A stretch of 64,000 bases of DNA, taken from the NCBI GenBank assembly GCA_946800325.1, contig OX326960.1:33323629-33387628 (forward strand), written 5' to 3'. Shown here one piece after another: positions 12,634 to 24,549 of the stretch. The stretch comes from Luzula sylvatica. Lineage: Eukaryota; Streptophyta; Magnoliopsida; Poales; Juncaceae. The translations under genes and the position numbers were made by a program. Position 1 is the first letter of the stretch, and each line of letters begins with the position of its first letter. The notes under the pieces were generated by a model. The model had not been told where the DNA came from. It searched no databases and saw nothing but the letters and a program-made list of their open reading frames with translations.

Positions 12634-13494
12634 GGGAAATTTTCAAAAAAACCCCTATCTTTTTTGGATATTCTAAAAAACCCCCTATCTTTTTGGAAAC
12701 TCCAAAAAACCCCTTCTACCAAAGTTTTATTTTCAAATATCCCCTATAGGGGTTAAATCTAACCATGTATGGTGTTAAATATTTTTTTTGACCAAAATAC
12801 CCTTCTATTTTCATATGTATATTTTTGTTATTTTTTCATTAATTTTATTAGTTTTAAGAAAATTCATAAATAATTTTTAACATATAATGATTTCACAAAA
12901 ATAAAATTATTAAATGTTGTGTTTGCATAATTTTAATATTTCATTTATTATTCACGAAAAACTAACATCAGATAATAATAAAATAAACACCTTGAAAATA
13001 TAGTGATAGAAAAATATTTCTTTAAACATCTATTTTATTTTTATTTTCGTTCTTTTTTTATGTATGTTTTTAATAGATTCATTAATTTTTAAATATTTGC
13101 AAGATGTTCTTTTAATATTATTGTTCATCTTATTATTATTTTATGTAATTATTTCAGTAAAAAATATGAAAATTAAATATATATAATGTATGAAATATGA
13201 AAATTATATAAATGTAACATATGATAATTATTTTTTAAAAATTATTATAAGCTAAAAAAAATTAGGACTTTTTTAAAATTAATACAAATAATAAAAACAT
13301 TATTTTAATTACTAAATATGTAAGAAGGGTATTTTGGTCATAAAAAAAATTTAAGACCATCCATAGTTAATTTTAACCCCATAGGGGGTATTTGAAAATA
13401 AAAATTTGGTAGAGGGGGTTTTTTGGAGTTTCCAAAAAGATAGGAGGTTTTTTAGAATATCCAAAAAAGATATGGGGTTTTTTGAAAATTTCCC
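12634..13494. mobile_element. Non-autonomous Mutator-like element (861 bp)
   Basis: It belongs to the same family as 124-1214: ends GGGAAATTTTC/GAAAATTTCCC, with arms of about 120 bp (12634-12755 and 13375-13494) bearing spaced C-runs. A perfect 9-bp target duplication AAATATAAA lies at 12625-12633 and 13495-13503. The AT-rich interior has no transposase. Confidence 0.9.
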
Positions 13495-13503
13495 AAATAT
13501 AAA

Positions 13504-13766
13504 TTGCAAGTTTAAACATGTCAAGTGGATATGTTTTTGACTTCAAAATTATTATTTTTGTAATGTCCAAAAACCAAAATAACAGTACTTTTTTTTGATC
13601 TTGTCTGAAGTTTACCAGATAGAGAGAACCTACAAATTATATAGGTGCATTGATATCCTCGCAACATTTCTTATGAGAGAGCATAAGAGTGTACCAATAC
13701 ACTCTGGCAGCTTCAGTACCGTACATCAAAATATTTTCCGAAGAGTGATGATGTACATCCCTTATA
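13504..13766. other. Short intergenic stretch without recognised features
   Basis: No gene, RNA or repeat was recognised between the Mutator-like element and the palindromic MITE. Confidence 0.3.
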
Positions 13767-13962
13767 CTCCCCCCAATTCTTGATGTGGTCATCATAAAAA
13801 TTAACACCATCAAATTTAACAACTAAATTATGGTTTAACATCTTAATTTATGATTTAACATCTTAGATGTTAAATCATAAATTAAGAAGTTAAATCATAA
13901 TTAAGATGTTAAATTTTGATGGTGTTAATCCTTATGATGACCACATCAAGAATTGGAGGGAG
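13767..13962. mobile_element. Palindromic MITE, Stowaway-like
   Basis: The 196-bp element is almost entirely one inverted repeat: about 95-bp arms beginning CTCCCCCCAATTCTTGATG and ending in the near-complement, with outer CTCC/GGAG ends flanked by TA. This fits Stowaway MITEs mobilised by Tc1/mariner transposases. The palindrome continues a few bases beyond the TA (ccttata/tataagg), so an alternative boundary is possible. Confidence 0.7.
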
Positions 13963-14463
13963 TATAAGGAAGAGGAACAACATTTTCCTTTTCGGAATCC
14001 TAAATCCAGAATTCTCTCGTCACATTACTTCTTTCACTAGTCTGGCTAGTGTCTACCATCGATATTGGTGCAAAATCAAATCATACTTCGATTCGATTCA
14101 AATTTATAAACAACATCGGATATTATTATTACCTTGAAAATTTATAAAAACAATAGTAGAAAGTGAAACTAAAGAAAAATAATTTATATCTATTTTTTCT
14201 TTGTCTCAGTTTATTAGCTAGCTATTTATTTTATTATTTCGAGGTAACAAGCCCGTACGCAACTAGCTAGTTATTTTGAAAACAAATTTTATGAGTCCAT
14301 ATACAAGTCACTGGCAAGTGGGTCCCGTTCACAAGAGACACTGGAAATAAGGGGCGACCGATCTAACCTCAAAGCCACATCGACAGTCTCATCTTCTCCG
14401 AACTCCAAAGACAAACCCTAGTTTAGAAATAACTATTCCTTTTCCGATTATTTATGAACGAGT
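13963..14463 (+). promoter_or_regulatory. Promoter and 5'UTR region of the MADS-box gene
   Basis: This stretch separates the MITE from the MADS-box start codon. The last 100 bp are less AT-rich, C/T-rich and include a telobox-like AAACCCTAG about 50 bp before the ATG, typical of a plant 5'UTR. No TATA box was assigned with confidence. Confidence 0.4.
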
Positions 14464-14870
14464 ATGGCTAGTAAGAGAGGAAGTGTGCAGCTCAGGCGGA
14501 TCGAGGACAAGACCAGTCGCCAAGTCAGATTTTCGAAGAGGAGAAGCTGTCTCTTCAAGAAGGCCTTTGAGCTCGCCGTTCTTTGTGATGCCGAGGTCGG
14601 TCTAATCGTCTTCTCTCCCGAAGGGAAGCTTCACGAGTACTCCAGCTCTTCCAGGTTTTTGTTATCCATCTATTCTATCTTCTTTCTTCCTTAATTTCCT
14701 TTTTTGTATCGATTAATTAGAAACCCTCAAAAAGTACTTTTCTTTCTTAAAAGTATCTTCAAATTTGTCAGTTAAATTTGCAAGCTTCTTATTTTAGGAG
14801 ACTTTCTTTAGATAAAGATAAAAAGTTCCTAATTTTGGTACAAATTGCTAAATATTGTAAAGAAGTGTTT

Positions 14871-14908
<38 letters not shown>

Positions 14909-16019
14909 AGATTAACTTATTCATCATTGCTTTCCTTGTGTTCTTTCAATTTGTACTGTGGAACTATGGTTAAACTTTTGGGCAAAAGCTTCTTGTTTTC
15001 TTTATGGAGAAAAGGAAATCACAGATTGTGATTGAAAAGAAAGAAAAAAGATGATTGATTGGCCTTTCACATCGAGTCCAATTTTAAACAATATATCATA
15101 AGAACTATTTTGATTTGCCATGGTTGTACTTGTTACTTCAGTGCACTTTATAATACCTTAACTAAAATATTGTAGCAAGAACACCACAGACATATATACT
15201 GACTAATTAACACTTAAATTAGTTTTTCTAAACAAAAGAATATAATGATCACTTCTTAATTAGTTTTTCTAAACAAAATTCGCACATAAATAACTTTACT
15301 AAAGATCTAGAGACCTTTACAAAATAAACCCAACTTACCTTTTTAGCCCTAGAATTTTTGAAGTTAATAATTACCAGATAATCAATTTTAAATTTCAGAA
15401 AGCCACTCCTAAATGTTGGGGGCATAGTATAATTTTCCCTAAAACATTAGGGTTGTGACATTGTCACATAGAAGGGCCAGAGGCCCATCACCTTATTTCA
15501 TCTCTTTCTAAACAATAAATTAACTTAACTAATAAACAAATAGAATAATAATGCCACGCGTAATTGGGCGAAATGGTTATTTAAGAGGATACGAGAAGGA
15601 ATATTTTTCCTGTATGCACAGAAAAACATTTAATCTTGCAAAAAGGTTATATAACCTGCATGCGTACAAAATAATCATTAATAAACGATAATAATTGTAT
15701 TTTGAGATGTTATATGTTACTTCATAATTTTTTACGCGGAACTCCAAGGAACTAACTAAGAAATTTTTATCATTTTAGTTGCTTTATTTGAACAAAATTG
15801 ACATCAATTACTTTTGTCAAACTTATCACAGCAATTAAGCTCAACTTCATCGTTTTAAGTTTTTAACATTCATTTTGATTATTAACTACAGGTTAATTCT
15901 TTATTAAAGTTCGATAAACCCTAGTTCCTAAATTAACCCTAACCTAAACATACTAAGCACAATTAACCCTAACCTAAATTCACCAATGCCTAATTCAAAC
16001 AAATAAACAATGCATAACC

Positions 16020-16084
<65 letters not shown>

Positions 16085-17466
16085 GATGGCATGGGCAGAT
16101 CATAATATAGATTCCAATGCCAGATTTTGGCAGTGTAGTGTAATATGTGTAATTAGGGTTCCTGTATGAAATATCCCTTAAACCAATTTACAAATCTACT
16201 ACTTAGGCTGGGAGTGTCAAGGTTAGGGTTTAACTTTAAAAGAGATCAGGAAGAACTCTCTCGATATAGGTCGTGTTGCAGATCAAAGGGGGGCTCGTGG
16301 GGCGAGAGCGAAGGGATAACTTGGGTTCGGTTAACACAAGTTGCTTACTATAAAGATCACCATAGCTACCATACTACTTTTTACAAATTTTACGTAGCAA
16401 ATATTTGATTAATGAACATCAAAAGGGGAATTTGGGGTAAAGACGATGCAAATATGACAATATGACATTTTATATTTTTTTTCAAAACAATACTCATGTT
16501 CTGTATTTATTATTTAATTAAAAAGGATTTCACGTTCTATATACATACCATAACAATAATGCTTTTATCGTTCCGGTTCAGTATTATGAAACAAACGTTT
16601 TTTTATGACTAAATTTCTAAAAAATTCTTTGACCCAGCATTGAGGATACATTTTACCGATATAAGCATTTTCCAGTTGAGACATGCGCTAAGAGGAGCAA
16701 AAAAGATCAACGTACTGATAATGCAAAGGTATAATTATTGTCAAAAAGATATAAGCATTTGTACTTGTATTATATATATAGTTATATGCACCTAAAATAT
16801 ACTTTTCATATTTGGGCTAATTTCATGGGTAGTGCTACAAACTCTCAAAATATCGTGTATATCCCCTACGAAAAGTGGAAAACATCATGGGTACCCCTAC
16901 AAAATATACAAATGTCATGTATAGTCCGACAAAAAGTAGAAAATAAAATATATACCCATAGAGACTCTGAAAATATCATGTATACCCCAAAGCGAACAAT
17001 GTCATTGGTACCCCTACAGAATATATAAATGCAGAATAATTTTTTTTGGTTTTGTACTAAATTTTTTTTGGTCCGTATTGATATAAGTTGTCTGGCCCCA
17101 CATTTTGTTACATAATTTTTTTTGCATAAAATTGATGACAATCAATTAGTATGGTTTGGTAATGCTACTCTAATATATCTATCCTTTTCCCATGTCAATG
17201 CAGAATAATTGTGACGGCTCTTCTAGCTCGGGATTAAAATCTAAGCTAAGAGATATTTCTCTCTGGTACATTTTCGACATAATATTTGCATACCCAAAAG
17301 TTATTTCTTGTGTGCCATAGTGCTTGATCTAAATGGAAAATGAATAAACACATGAAGGTGTACCGCAAATGAAAATATAGAAGAACTCGGCTCAGGCGAA
17401 ATGGCCCAACTCGAGGAACTATTAATTCAGGCACTCAATCTTACCCAATCAAGGATGGCAAGTAAC

Positions 17467-17517
<51 letters not shown>

Positions 17518-18595
17518 TTTTAGTTTTTTACAATCCCATAGGCGAACAGGTATACATTTTTTTGACTAAATACAAGCATGCACAAACAAGTCGTTAAGGG
17601 GATACCCGCATCATGAAATTAACTCTAATTTTAAGACGGATTTAGATTAGTAAATACCAGTGTTTTAAATTGCGGTGCAATTGCGGCGCAATTGCGGAAA
17701 TTGCAGCCCGAAATTTAGAATCGCAATTTCGCAATAACATATAGCGGTATATTGCGTTTTCGAAAAATTGCGGCCATTGCGGCGCAATTGCGGGAAAATT
17801 GTGGGAAAATTGCGGTAATTGCGGGTACAAATTGCGGGATAATATTCAAATCGTTGTAATTTTCAAATCCTTCCATCAAATTACACGAAATTTATATTGA
17901 AATCGCTCGTCTTGACGAGAGGAACGCAATGATGGGCTTGAATTTGTGAAATTTTGTCTTTTACCCTGAATTAAACACGAAACACACGTTAAATTAATTT
18001 CGTCGAGAATTATTTAATATAAACATTATAACATAATTTTTGAGATTATTTAATACTTAGTTTCCATGTTTTATTATCAAAATATTTGATAAAATATACT
18101 CATAACATACATAAGTTCTAAAATATGTCATTTTCATCTATAAATATATGGCTTTCATAATTTTCATTGTATTTCATTGATGTTTCGATTTAAAATTTGA
18201 GTTATAGTGTTTTGATATTTTTGGATGTCGACAAAAAATTCTTCAACAAAATACAAATCCAAAGATCCCGTATAATTGCCATTTTAATGAAAATTTTATG
18301 ATCAACTTTTATTTATACTGAAAATGTTCCTGGACAATCAACTTTTTTATCCTTTTTAGAAGAAAATATTGTGAAAAATCTATTTAAACAAACTATTATT
18401 TTTACATAATTTAATATCGCAACGACTGTCCGCAATAAGTTCATTGCGCCGCAATTGCGCCCGCAAACGCAATCCGCTGCAAAAAAGACCCGACCGCAAT
18501 GGACCACAATATCGCAATTTAAAACATTGGTAAATACTCTGGATTCATGTATGGATTAATAAAATTGAGCCTGTATTGTGATCAGGGGAAACTAA
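14464..18595 (+). CDS. MIKC-type MADS-box transcription factor, FLC clade (OsMADS51/ODDSOC2-like)
   Basis: Five exons are proposed: 14464-14654, 16638-16728, 17204-17265, 17358-17468 and 18586-18595, all with GT/AG borders and consistent phase, giving 154 aa. Exon 1 encodes a complete MADS domain (residues 1-61) with [24 protein letters not shown] and [10 protein letters not shown], the DNA-binding and dimerisation core that recognises CArG boxes. Exons 2-4 give a short I region and a partial K domain (SKLRDISLW, then a leucine-patterned helix with [11 protein letters not shown]). The 62-bp exon 3 is typical of MIKC genes, and the Arg-Asp-Ile-x-x-Trp motif is what I recall from OsMADS51. The 3' end is uncertain: canonical splicing stops at 18593-18595, but another frame of the same exon is open to 18675. 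Short C-termini occur in this branch. Grass relatives act in flowering-time and cold responses. The monocot assignment is inference. Confidence 0.85.
14874..14904. repeat. (TG)n microsatellite in MADS intron 1
   Basis: About 14 TG units preceded by a T-run, in the first intron. Confidence 0.9.
15916..16082 (+). promoter_or_regulatory. Telobox and GA-repeat cluster in MADS intron 1
   Basis: One AAACCCTAG (15916-15924) and two AACCCTAACC words (15935-15944, 15965-15974) precede a pure (GA)n tract of about 58 bp (16024-16081). In plants, telobox motifs and GAGA motifs are the binding sites of TRB/zinc-finger and BPC proteins that recruit Polycomb repressive complex 2, and FLC is a classic PRC2 target regulated from intron 1. 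Regulatory function here is inferred from motif content only. Confidence 0.45.
16820..17035. repeat. Short internal repeats in MADS intron 2
   Basis: Related phrases of about 60-100 bp recur two to three times, with shared words atcatg, ggtacccctacaaaatata and tatacccc. They are diverged and of unknown origin. Confidence 0.45.
17471..17521. repeat. (TA)n-(T)n tract in MADS intron 4
   Basis: About 15 TA units followed by a run of T, directly downstream of the exon 4 splice donor. Confidence 0.9.
17658..18529. mobile_element. Non-autonomous hAT element in MADS intron 4
   Basis: The ends are CAGTGTTTTAAATTGCG and CGCAATTTAAAACATTG, flanked by a perfect 8-bp duplication GTAAATAC (17650-17657 and 18530-18537). 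Subterminal regions contain many TTGCGG/CCGCAA words, the usual clustered transposase-binding repeats of hAT. The 872-bp element has no transposase and lies wholly within the last intron. Confidence 0.92.
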
Positions 18596-18790
18596 TGGGG
18601 ACAGATGTGATTGAAGGTTCACCGGAGTCGAGATGTAGAAGACCAAATCAAATTAGATGTCTTAGTATCTTGTAATAAATTAGAAGTCTAGCGATCTTGT
18701 AATAAGCGGCCTGAATAATTTAGCCTTGCTTAATAATCTTGTAATAAAATTAAGAGAAAATCATGTATTATAAGAGTTGTAACCAAATCA
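18596..18790 (+). terminator. MADS gene 3'UTR and polyadenylation region
   Basis: After the predicted stop there are several AATAAA-type words (about 18674-18680 and 18734-18740) within T/A-rich sequence and repeated tcttgtaata phrases, suitable as a plant 3'UTR and poly(A) region. Confidence 0.45.
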
Positions 18791-19955
18791 CGAACTTGCC
18801 GTTTTCTCTTCTGCTACTCTCTTCCTATTCTGTTGATCTTACTTCTTTTTTTTTCTAAATTTTTGCTTGTTTTATCGACCCCCCTCTCCAACAAAGAGCC
18901 CTAATGCTTCACATTTTTCCTTTTCACTGATAGACCCATATCTTTCGTCTCTCCCCTCTTAATATAATTTTAAATTCTAATGATAAAGATGTGTTATATG
19001 AATTATTTTGTAGTTTATTTTATTTTCTTGAGGACTTGGACATGGAATTACTTTTACTCTTTTTTAGTAATGAGTTTGTGGACAGTTATTTTCTTTCTTT
19101 ATAAGAAAAATCTAGAGCATGAGCATGTTGTTTATGTTGTTCTATCATTTTACTGAAACTAAAGTCAATTTACGTTGTTTCTCTCATAATACAATTCTTA
19201 ACAAACGATTTTATCAAGGCAAAAAACTTCTCTCCTTGCCAATGTTAAACTTCGCATCACGTTTTTAACCACATTGATTGGTAATATTGCCATTTCGGCC
19301 TTCTTCTTGACGATTCTTACATTCCTTTCTCTACACGTTGCCAATGTACAATCCAACTATTTGATTTTTCTCTTTTTCATGACTAGATCTTTTTTCGATA
19401 TTTTGGCCTTTGATTTTTTCGTAATTCTTTGTCAATGTATAACTCCTTTAGTAAATCTTTAAGCCATGTAACATGTCAAACGCAAATCGAAAAAGTCACG
19501 ATTAACTGTTTCTTAGATCCAATAATAATTTAAAAAAATTAAATAACAAAACACATGGGTCTTCTAATTGAAAAGTTGAAAAGAAACAACAAAATCCAAA
19601 ACTCAAAGATATTATAAATTGTAAGATCCATTCTCAATTCCAATAATAAAAAAAATACCACGACAAACATTTTAAATGAAATAATTTACAAATTATGAGC
19701 CGGACTTTAATCTATTAATTACCATTTTTTATTAATATTGAGACGAGCCATGAGCCTAACCTAGACATGCCAGATTTAGTTCGAGTCGTATCCAAACAAG
19801 CTATTTACAAACAATATTTGAATCGAACTCAAACGGATGTCGGGCTAAGAAATAAATGAACAACACTCGGTACAGTGAAAAAAAGGTCCAACAATTTGTG
19901 ACTTTATTAATATGAATTGACCTCAAGTGCAGAACTCATTAGAAATTAGTGGTTA
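18791..19955. other. Intergenic region without recognised genes
   Basis: AT-rich, with only short ORFs lacking domains. No repeat with defined ends was seen before the Helitron terminus. Confidence 0.4.
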
Positions 19956-20518
19956 CTAGCTTTTACCCGCGCGCATTCGCGCGGGAGTTCCCCGAAGATT
20001 CTTGAGTTTGAGACTAATTTTTTATATATTAATTTTAATTTTGTTTTTTGTTTTTTTTGGTATTTTATTTCTTATTTTAATGTTGCAAATCAGTATAATT
20101 TCTTGAATGTAAATATAAATATCATATATGCTGGTTGCGCAGATAACATCAACAAATTATGAATATATATCGAATGTAACGTATAGAAATAAAATAAACA
20201 AATTATAAGTATTTCATAACAAAGAAACAAACAACAATATATGAATTTTAATAATAAAAGAAACAAAAAAAATTACAACAATATAAAGTTATAATTAATT
20301 AAATAATTGAAATTTACACAATTAAATATATCCAAACTTTTCATTTAATAATAAAATATGCAAGTATTATATGTTTTGCATCAGTAAATCATGATATGTA
20401 TAAATTTTACAATAAGTACTATTTGAATCATTCAAGAGCCGGATTTCTTGAACAATTCAAATAGTCCTTGTTGCAGAATGTGTTTATTTTTTATACATCA
20501 TCGGCAAAATCGAGACGG

Positions 20519-20540
20519 CAATGATGATGATGATGATGGT

Positions 20541-20578
<38 letters not shown>

Positions 20579-20641
20579 ATGATATGACGGTGGTGGTGAT
20601 GATGATGATGAGGATGATGATGATATGACGGTGATGGTGAT
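20519..20641. repeat. (ATG)n trinucleotide tract
   Basis: Interrupted GATGAT repeats inside the Helitron; a second, more degenerate tract lies at 23118-23240. Confidence 0.9.
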
Positions 20642-21654
20642 CATTTTTGTATTTGTAGTTACTTCGTATTGGTATTTGTGCTTTTGCTTTTGTTTTGCAT
20701 TTGGTATTTGTTTTGTAGTATTCATGAGTCGTAATTCGAAAACATATTCTTATTCAAATATGTATCATATTTGCAATTTACAATTATATTTGTATATTAT
20801 ATTTGTATTTCAAATTCGTCTTGGTATTTTGCATTTGTAGATGTATTCGTGTTTCATAATTTGTATTCAAGAATTCTTGTTGTTCCTGCTATTGTGTTGT
20901 TTTATTTTCTTAATTTGCCCGGAGTTGTCAAATATGTATGGTTATTTCGTCATCAATTACGTACATGATTAAATTCAGAGTTGCTAAATTTGTATAGTTA
21001 TTTCGCGACGAAATATCTAAATGAACATTATGACTCGAGGGTAAACTTATATGCATTTTAATTTTCATGAACAGCGAATGATTCGATAACTTTCAATAAA
21101 AACAAACAGAGCCATGCACTATAACGTATAGGTTCGTTTATTCTAGAAAATTTTCCATGCTTGTATTCATGTTTTGCACGTCGTATTTCCATTATGCAAT
21201 GACTTATTTTTTACTTAATCTGCGAATCATTATTACACGTACTCGTGATTGAATCTTGTATTCGTGTTTTTATTCTTATCCTAGTTTTTTATTCATATTC
21301 TTCTGTTGTTTTTAGTTCATTGGCTTGAATTGGTATTTGTTTTTTTTGTTTTTATATTAGTATTTGGTGTTTCGTTTTTCGTAATTTGTATTTCGTATTT
21401 GCAATTTGTTTGTCTTAATAGTCTTCTTTGTTGTTTCTCATGTTCATTCAGAAATTATCAACAAAATAATTATTTCGAAGTTTTGAAAAATTTGTGCCTT
21501 ACAATTCATGTTTAATTACATGTCTCTAAAGTACATATTGATTATGTTTTGCAAATTTCACGTGATGATCTTCGATATTTCAAACTTAACGTATTTGTCA
21601 ATATGTTTGTCTTAGAGGTTGGTCTTTAAGTACACACAGAAAACAAAAAATACT

Positions 21655-22580
21655 TATGTCAACCAGAAAGTTAATCATTGTTTTTTGGCAAGAAAGAAAA
21701 CAATAATGTTTTTGCATTTTATTGGGTTCATGTATTTTTTTTTCGTGCATTGAATCATTTGACTCCAGGTGTTTTTTTAATTTCTGAAAATTCAATGAAT
21801 ATCTAATAAACAATTCATTAAATATTACAAAAGATCAAGAGAAATAACTTTTTTTTGTATGTTTTTTCGTGTATTGAATTACTCTGTTTTTTCACCTCTT
21901 AATTTCTTTTTCTTTTCCAGCGTTGACTATTCAATACAAATTTTCAAAGAATCTCGTCACTGAACCATTAATGACAGAATTGCATTTTTGTTATTTCGCT
22001 TGTATCTGTCCATGATTTGTCTCGAGTTATTTGTAGAAAATTTGTTATTTGGCTTGAAGTTGATCATTGTTCTTTGGCAAGAAAGGAAACAATACTGTTT
22101 TTGCATTTTTTTTGGGTTCATGTATGTTTTTTTTATGCATTGAATCATTTGAGTCGAGTTTTTTTTTCCTTTTTTAAATTCAATGAATATCTAATAAACA
22201 ATTCATTAAATATTACGAAAGATCAAGAGAAATAACTTTTTTTTGTATGTTTTTTCGTGTATTGAATTATTTTGTTTTTTCACCTCTCAATTTCTTTTTC
22301 TTTTCTTCAACACAGCATTGACTATTCAATACGAAGTTTCAAAGAATCTCGTCATTGAACCATTAATGATAGAATTGCATTTTTGTTATTTCGCTTGTAT
22401 CTGTCCATGATTTTTCTCGAGTTATTTGTATACAATTTGTTATTTGGCTTGAATTATTTTGTTTTTTCACCTCTTAATTTCTTTTACTTTTCTTCAACGG
22501 AGCATTGATTATTCAATACGAATTTTCAAAGAATCGCGTCACTGAACCATTAATGATAGAATTGCATTTTTCGTGCATTT
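21655..22580. repeat. Tandem duplication inside the Helitron, period about 390 bp
   Basis: The phrase ggcaagaaagaaaacaat and the roughly 390 bp after it recur near 22077, and part of the unit recurs a third time at about 22440-22580. Copies share long nearly identical blocks such as atatctaataaacaattcat and gatcaagagaaataac. Confidence 0.8.
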
Positions 22581-22635
22581 TTGTTCAACAGAGCATTGAT
22601 TATTCGTAGTTTTTCATTTGTGACTTATTATGGTG

Positions 22636-22671
22636 ATCATATTCATATTCATATTCATATTCATATTCATT
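22636..22671. repeat. (ATTCAT)n short tandem repeat
   Basis: Several copies of the hexamer attcat inside the Helitron. Confidence 0.85.
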
Positions 22672-23389
22672 GTAATATTAATATTTTTGTTTTGTAATTT
22701 TTTACTCATTTTAGTCATCGATGTTTATTTTTGTTTTTGTATTTGGCTCTTTTGTTTCATGATTACATGGCAACACAACAATTAAATAAGAACGATTGTT
22801 ACATGTCTTGATTATTACATAATTGATATCAGTACGAAAAATATTCAATCAATTTGTTCTTTTACTATGAAACAGGAGATAACAGCTTGTATCGTCATAA
22901 GAGAATAAATGAATCTTTGTACAATTGTTTATTTCTTATACATGAGAGGCAATGGAGTAACATGGGTTTGAGTCATCTGGATTGTTTTTCATGCGGATTG
23001 GTTTTTCGTGCGAATTGTTTTTCGTGTGACTATTTTTTCATGCGAATTATTTTTTTCCGCTCAAGTTTCTTTTTGCAAGTATATACATTCATTATTACAA
23101 TTATCACGACAATAATGATTGATGATATGATGATGATAATATGATTATGATAATATGATTACGATATGATGATCTGATGATGTGATGATTATGATATGAT
23201 GCTATGATGATAATGTGATGATTATGATATGATGATGCATAAATAAAAAATTAAATAAAAAAACAATTAACCTTGTAGAAATAACCGAAACAAATAAATT
23301 AAAAAATGACAAATATATTCATAAATGAATTCAATAATAACTAAATTAAGGTTAATTGAGATGAGAGAAAACCTGTAGTAACATCGAAT

Positions 23390-24080
23390 CGAATCTCCTT
23401 GGAAATCTAACAATACCAAATATAAGCGAGTAATTATAAGATGCTAAAATAAATTACAATGAAATAAGAAATTACCAAAATACCCCTTGTCTAAATCTGG
23501 AGAAATCCGTGGTGCGAAACGTAACACATCCATCGATTTTGTCAGAATATAATCCCCAAAAACCTGAAATAAATTACAATGAAAAAAGAAATTACCAAAT
23601 ATAAGTGAGTAATTATAAAATACTAAAATAAATTACAATGGAAAAAGAAATGACCAAAATACCCCTCGACTAAAGCTGGAGAAATCCGTGCTGCGAAACG
23701 TAACACATCCATCGATTTTGTCAGAATATAATCCCCAAAAACCTGAAATAAATTACAATGAAAAAAGAAATTACCAAATATAAGTGAGTAATTATAAAAT
23801 ACTAAAATAAATTACAATAAAAAAAGAAATTACCAAAATACCCCTCGACTAAAGCTGGAGAAATCCATGCTGCGAAATGTAACACATGCATCGATTTTGT
23901 CAGAATATAATCCCCAAAAAGCTGAAATAAATTACAATGAAAAAAGAAATTACCAAATATAAGTGAGTAATTATAAAATACTAAAATAAATTATAATGAA
24001 CAAAGAAATTACCAAAATACCCCTCGACTTAAGCTGGAGAAATCCGTGCTTTGAAACGTAACACATCCATCGATTCGGTA
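23390..24080 (-). repeat. Four tandem exon-like units, period about 179 bp
   Basis: Words such as ctggagaaatcc recur at 23497, 23676, 23856 and 24034. On the minus strand each unit contains an 80-90-nt block bounded by a TTTCAG-type acceptor and a GG/GTATTT-type donor. Three of the four blocks are open in one common frame (translation containing GDYILTKSMDV), while the 24034 copy has a TAA. This looks like an exon with its flanking intron amplified in tandem. I do not recognise the encoded segment. Confidence 0.6.
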
Positions 24081-24549
24081 TGATGAGCATTGGATCTAGG
24101 CGCCCGTACCGCTACTGTCCAGACATGCACTTTCCAATGAAAATCCCAGCACCCGTACCGGTACCGGCAGGTACAGTACCCGTTGATTTCATCTGTCTCG
24201 TAGTCGGGCGCATCGCCGGTATCATTCTCACTGGCATCAATTATACAAAAATGAAATTAACAATTACAAACAGTTAAAATATGAAACGTACCCTTATATT
24301 GGAATAAATGTGAAACGTGTTACTATATCGAAAGAAAACATGAACTGTACCGACAAAATTTCAGAAAATAGTAATAAAATAGTTTATACTTCGAATATCC
24401 AACATAGTTGCTTATCAATACACAATGGTGGTCCCGAACAAAACCATGCATCAAATAAAATAATTCAATTTAATTTTTTTATACTCGAGAAAGATATAAA
24501 TTGCAAATTAGTCCTTTTTTGGAGAAAATTACGTACAATTTTTTAAATC

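Noticed and set aside
13637..14137. Two ORFs sharing a TTSRIGGSIR segment on opposite strands
   Set aside because: The shared segment is encoded by the two arms of the palindromic MITE.
17358..17468. Using the nearer splice acceptor at about 17380 for MADS exon 4
   Set aside because: It would create an immediate TGA and break the frame of the K-domain helix; the acceptor before 17358 restores Trp and an open frame.
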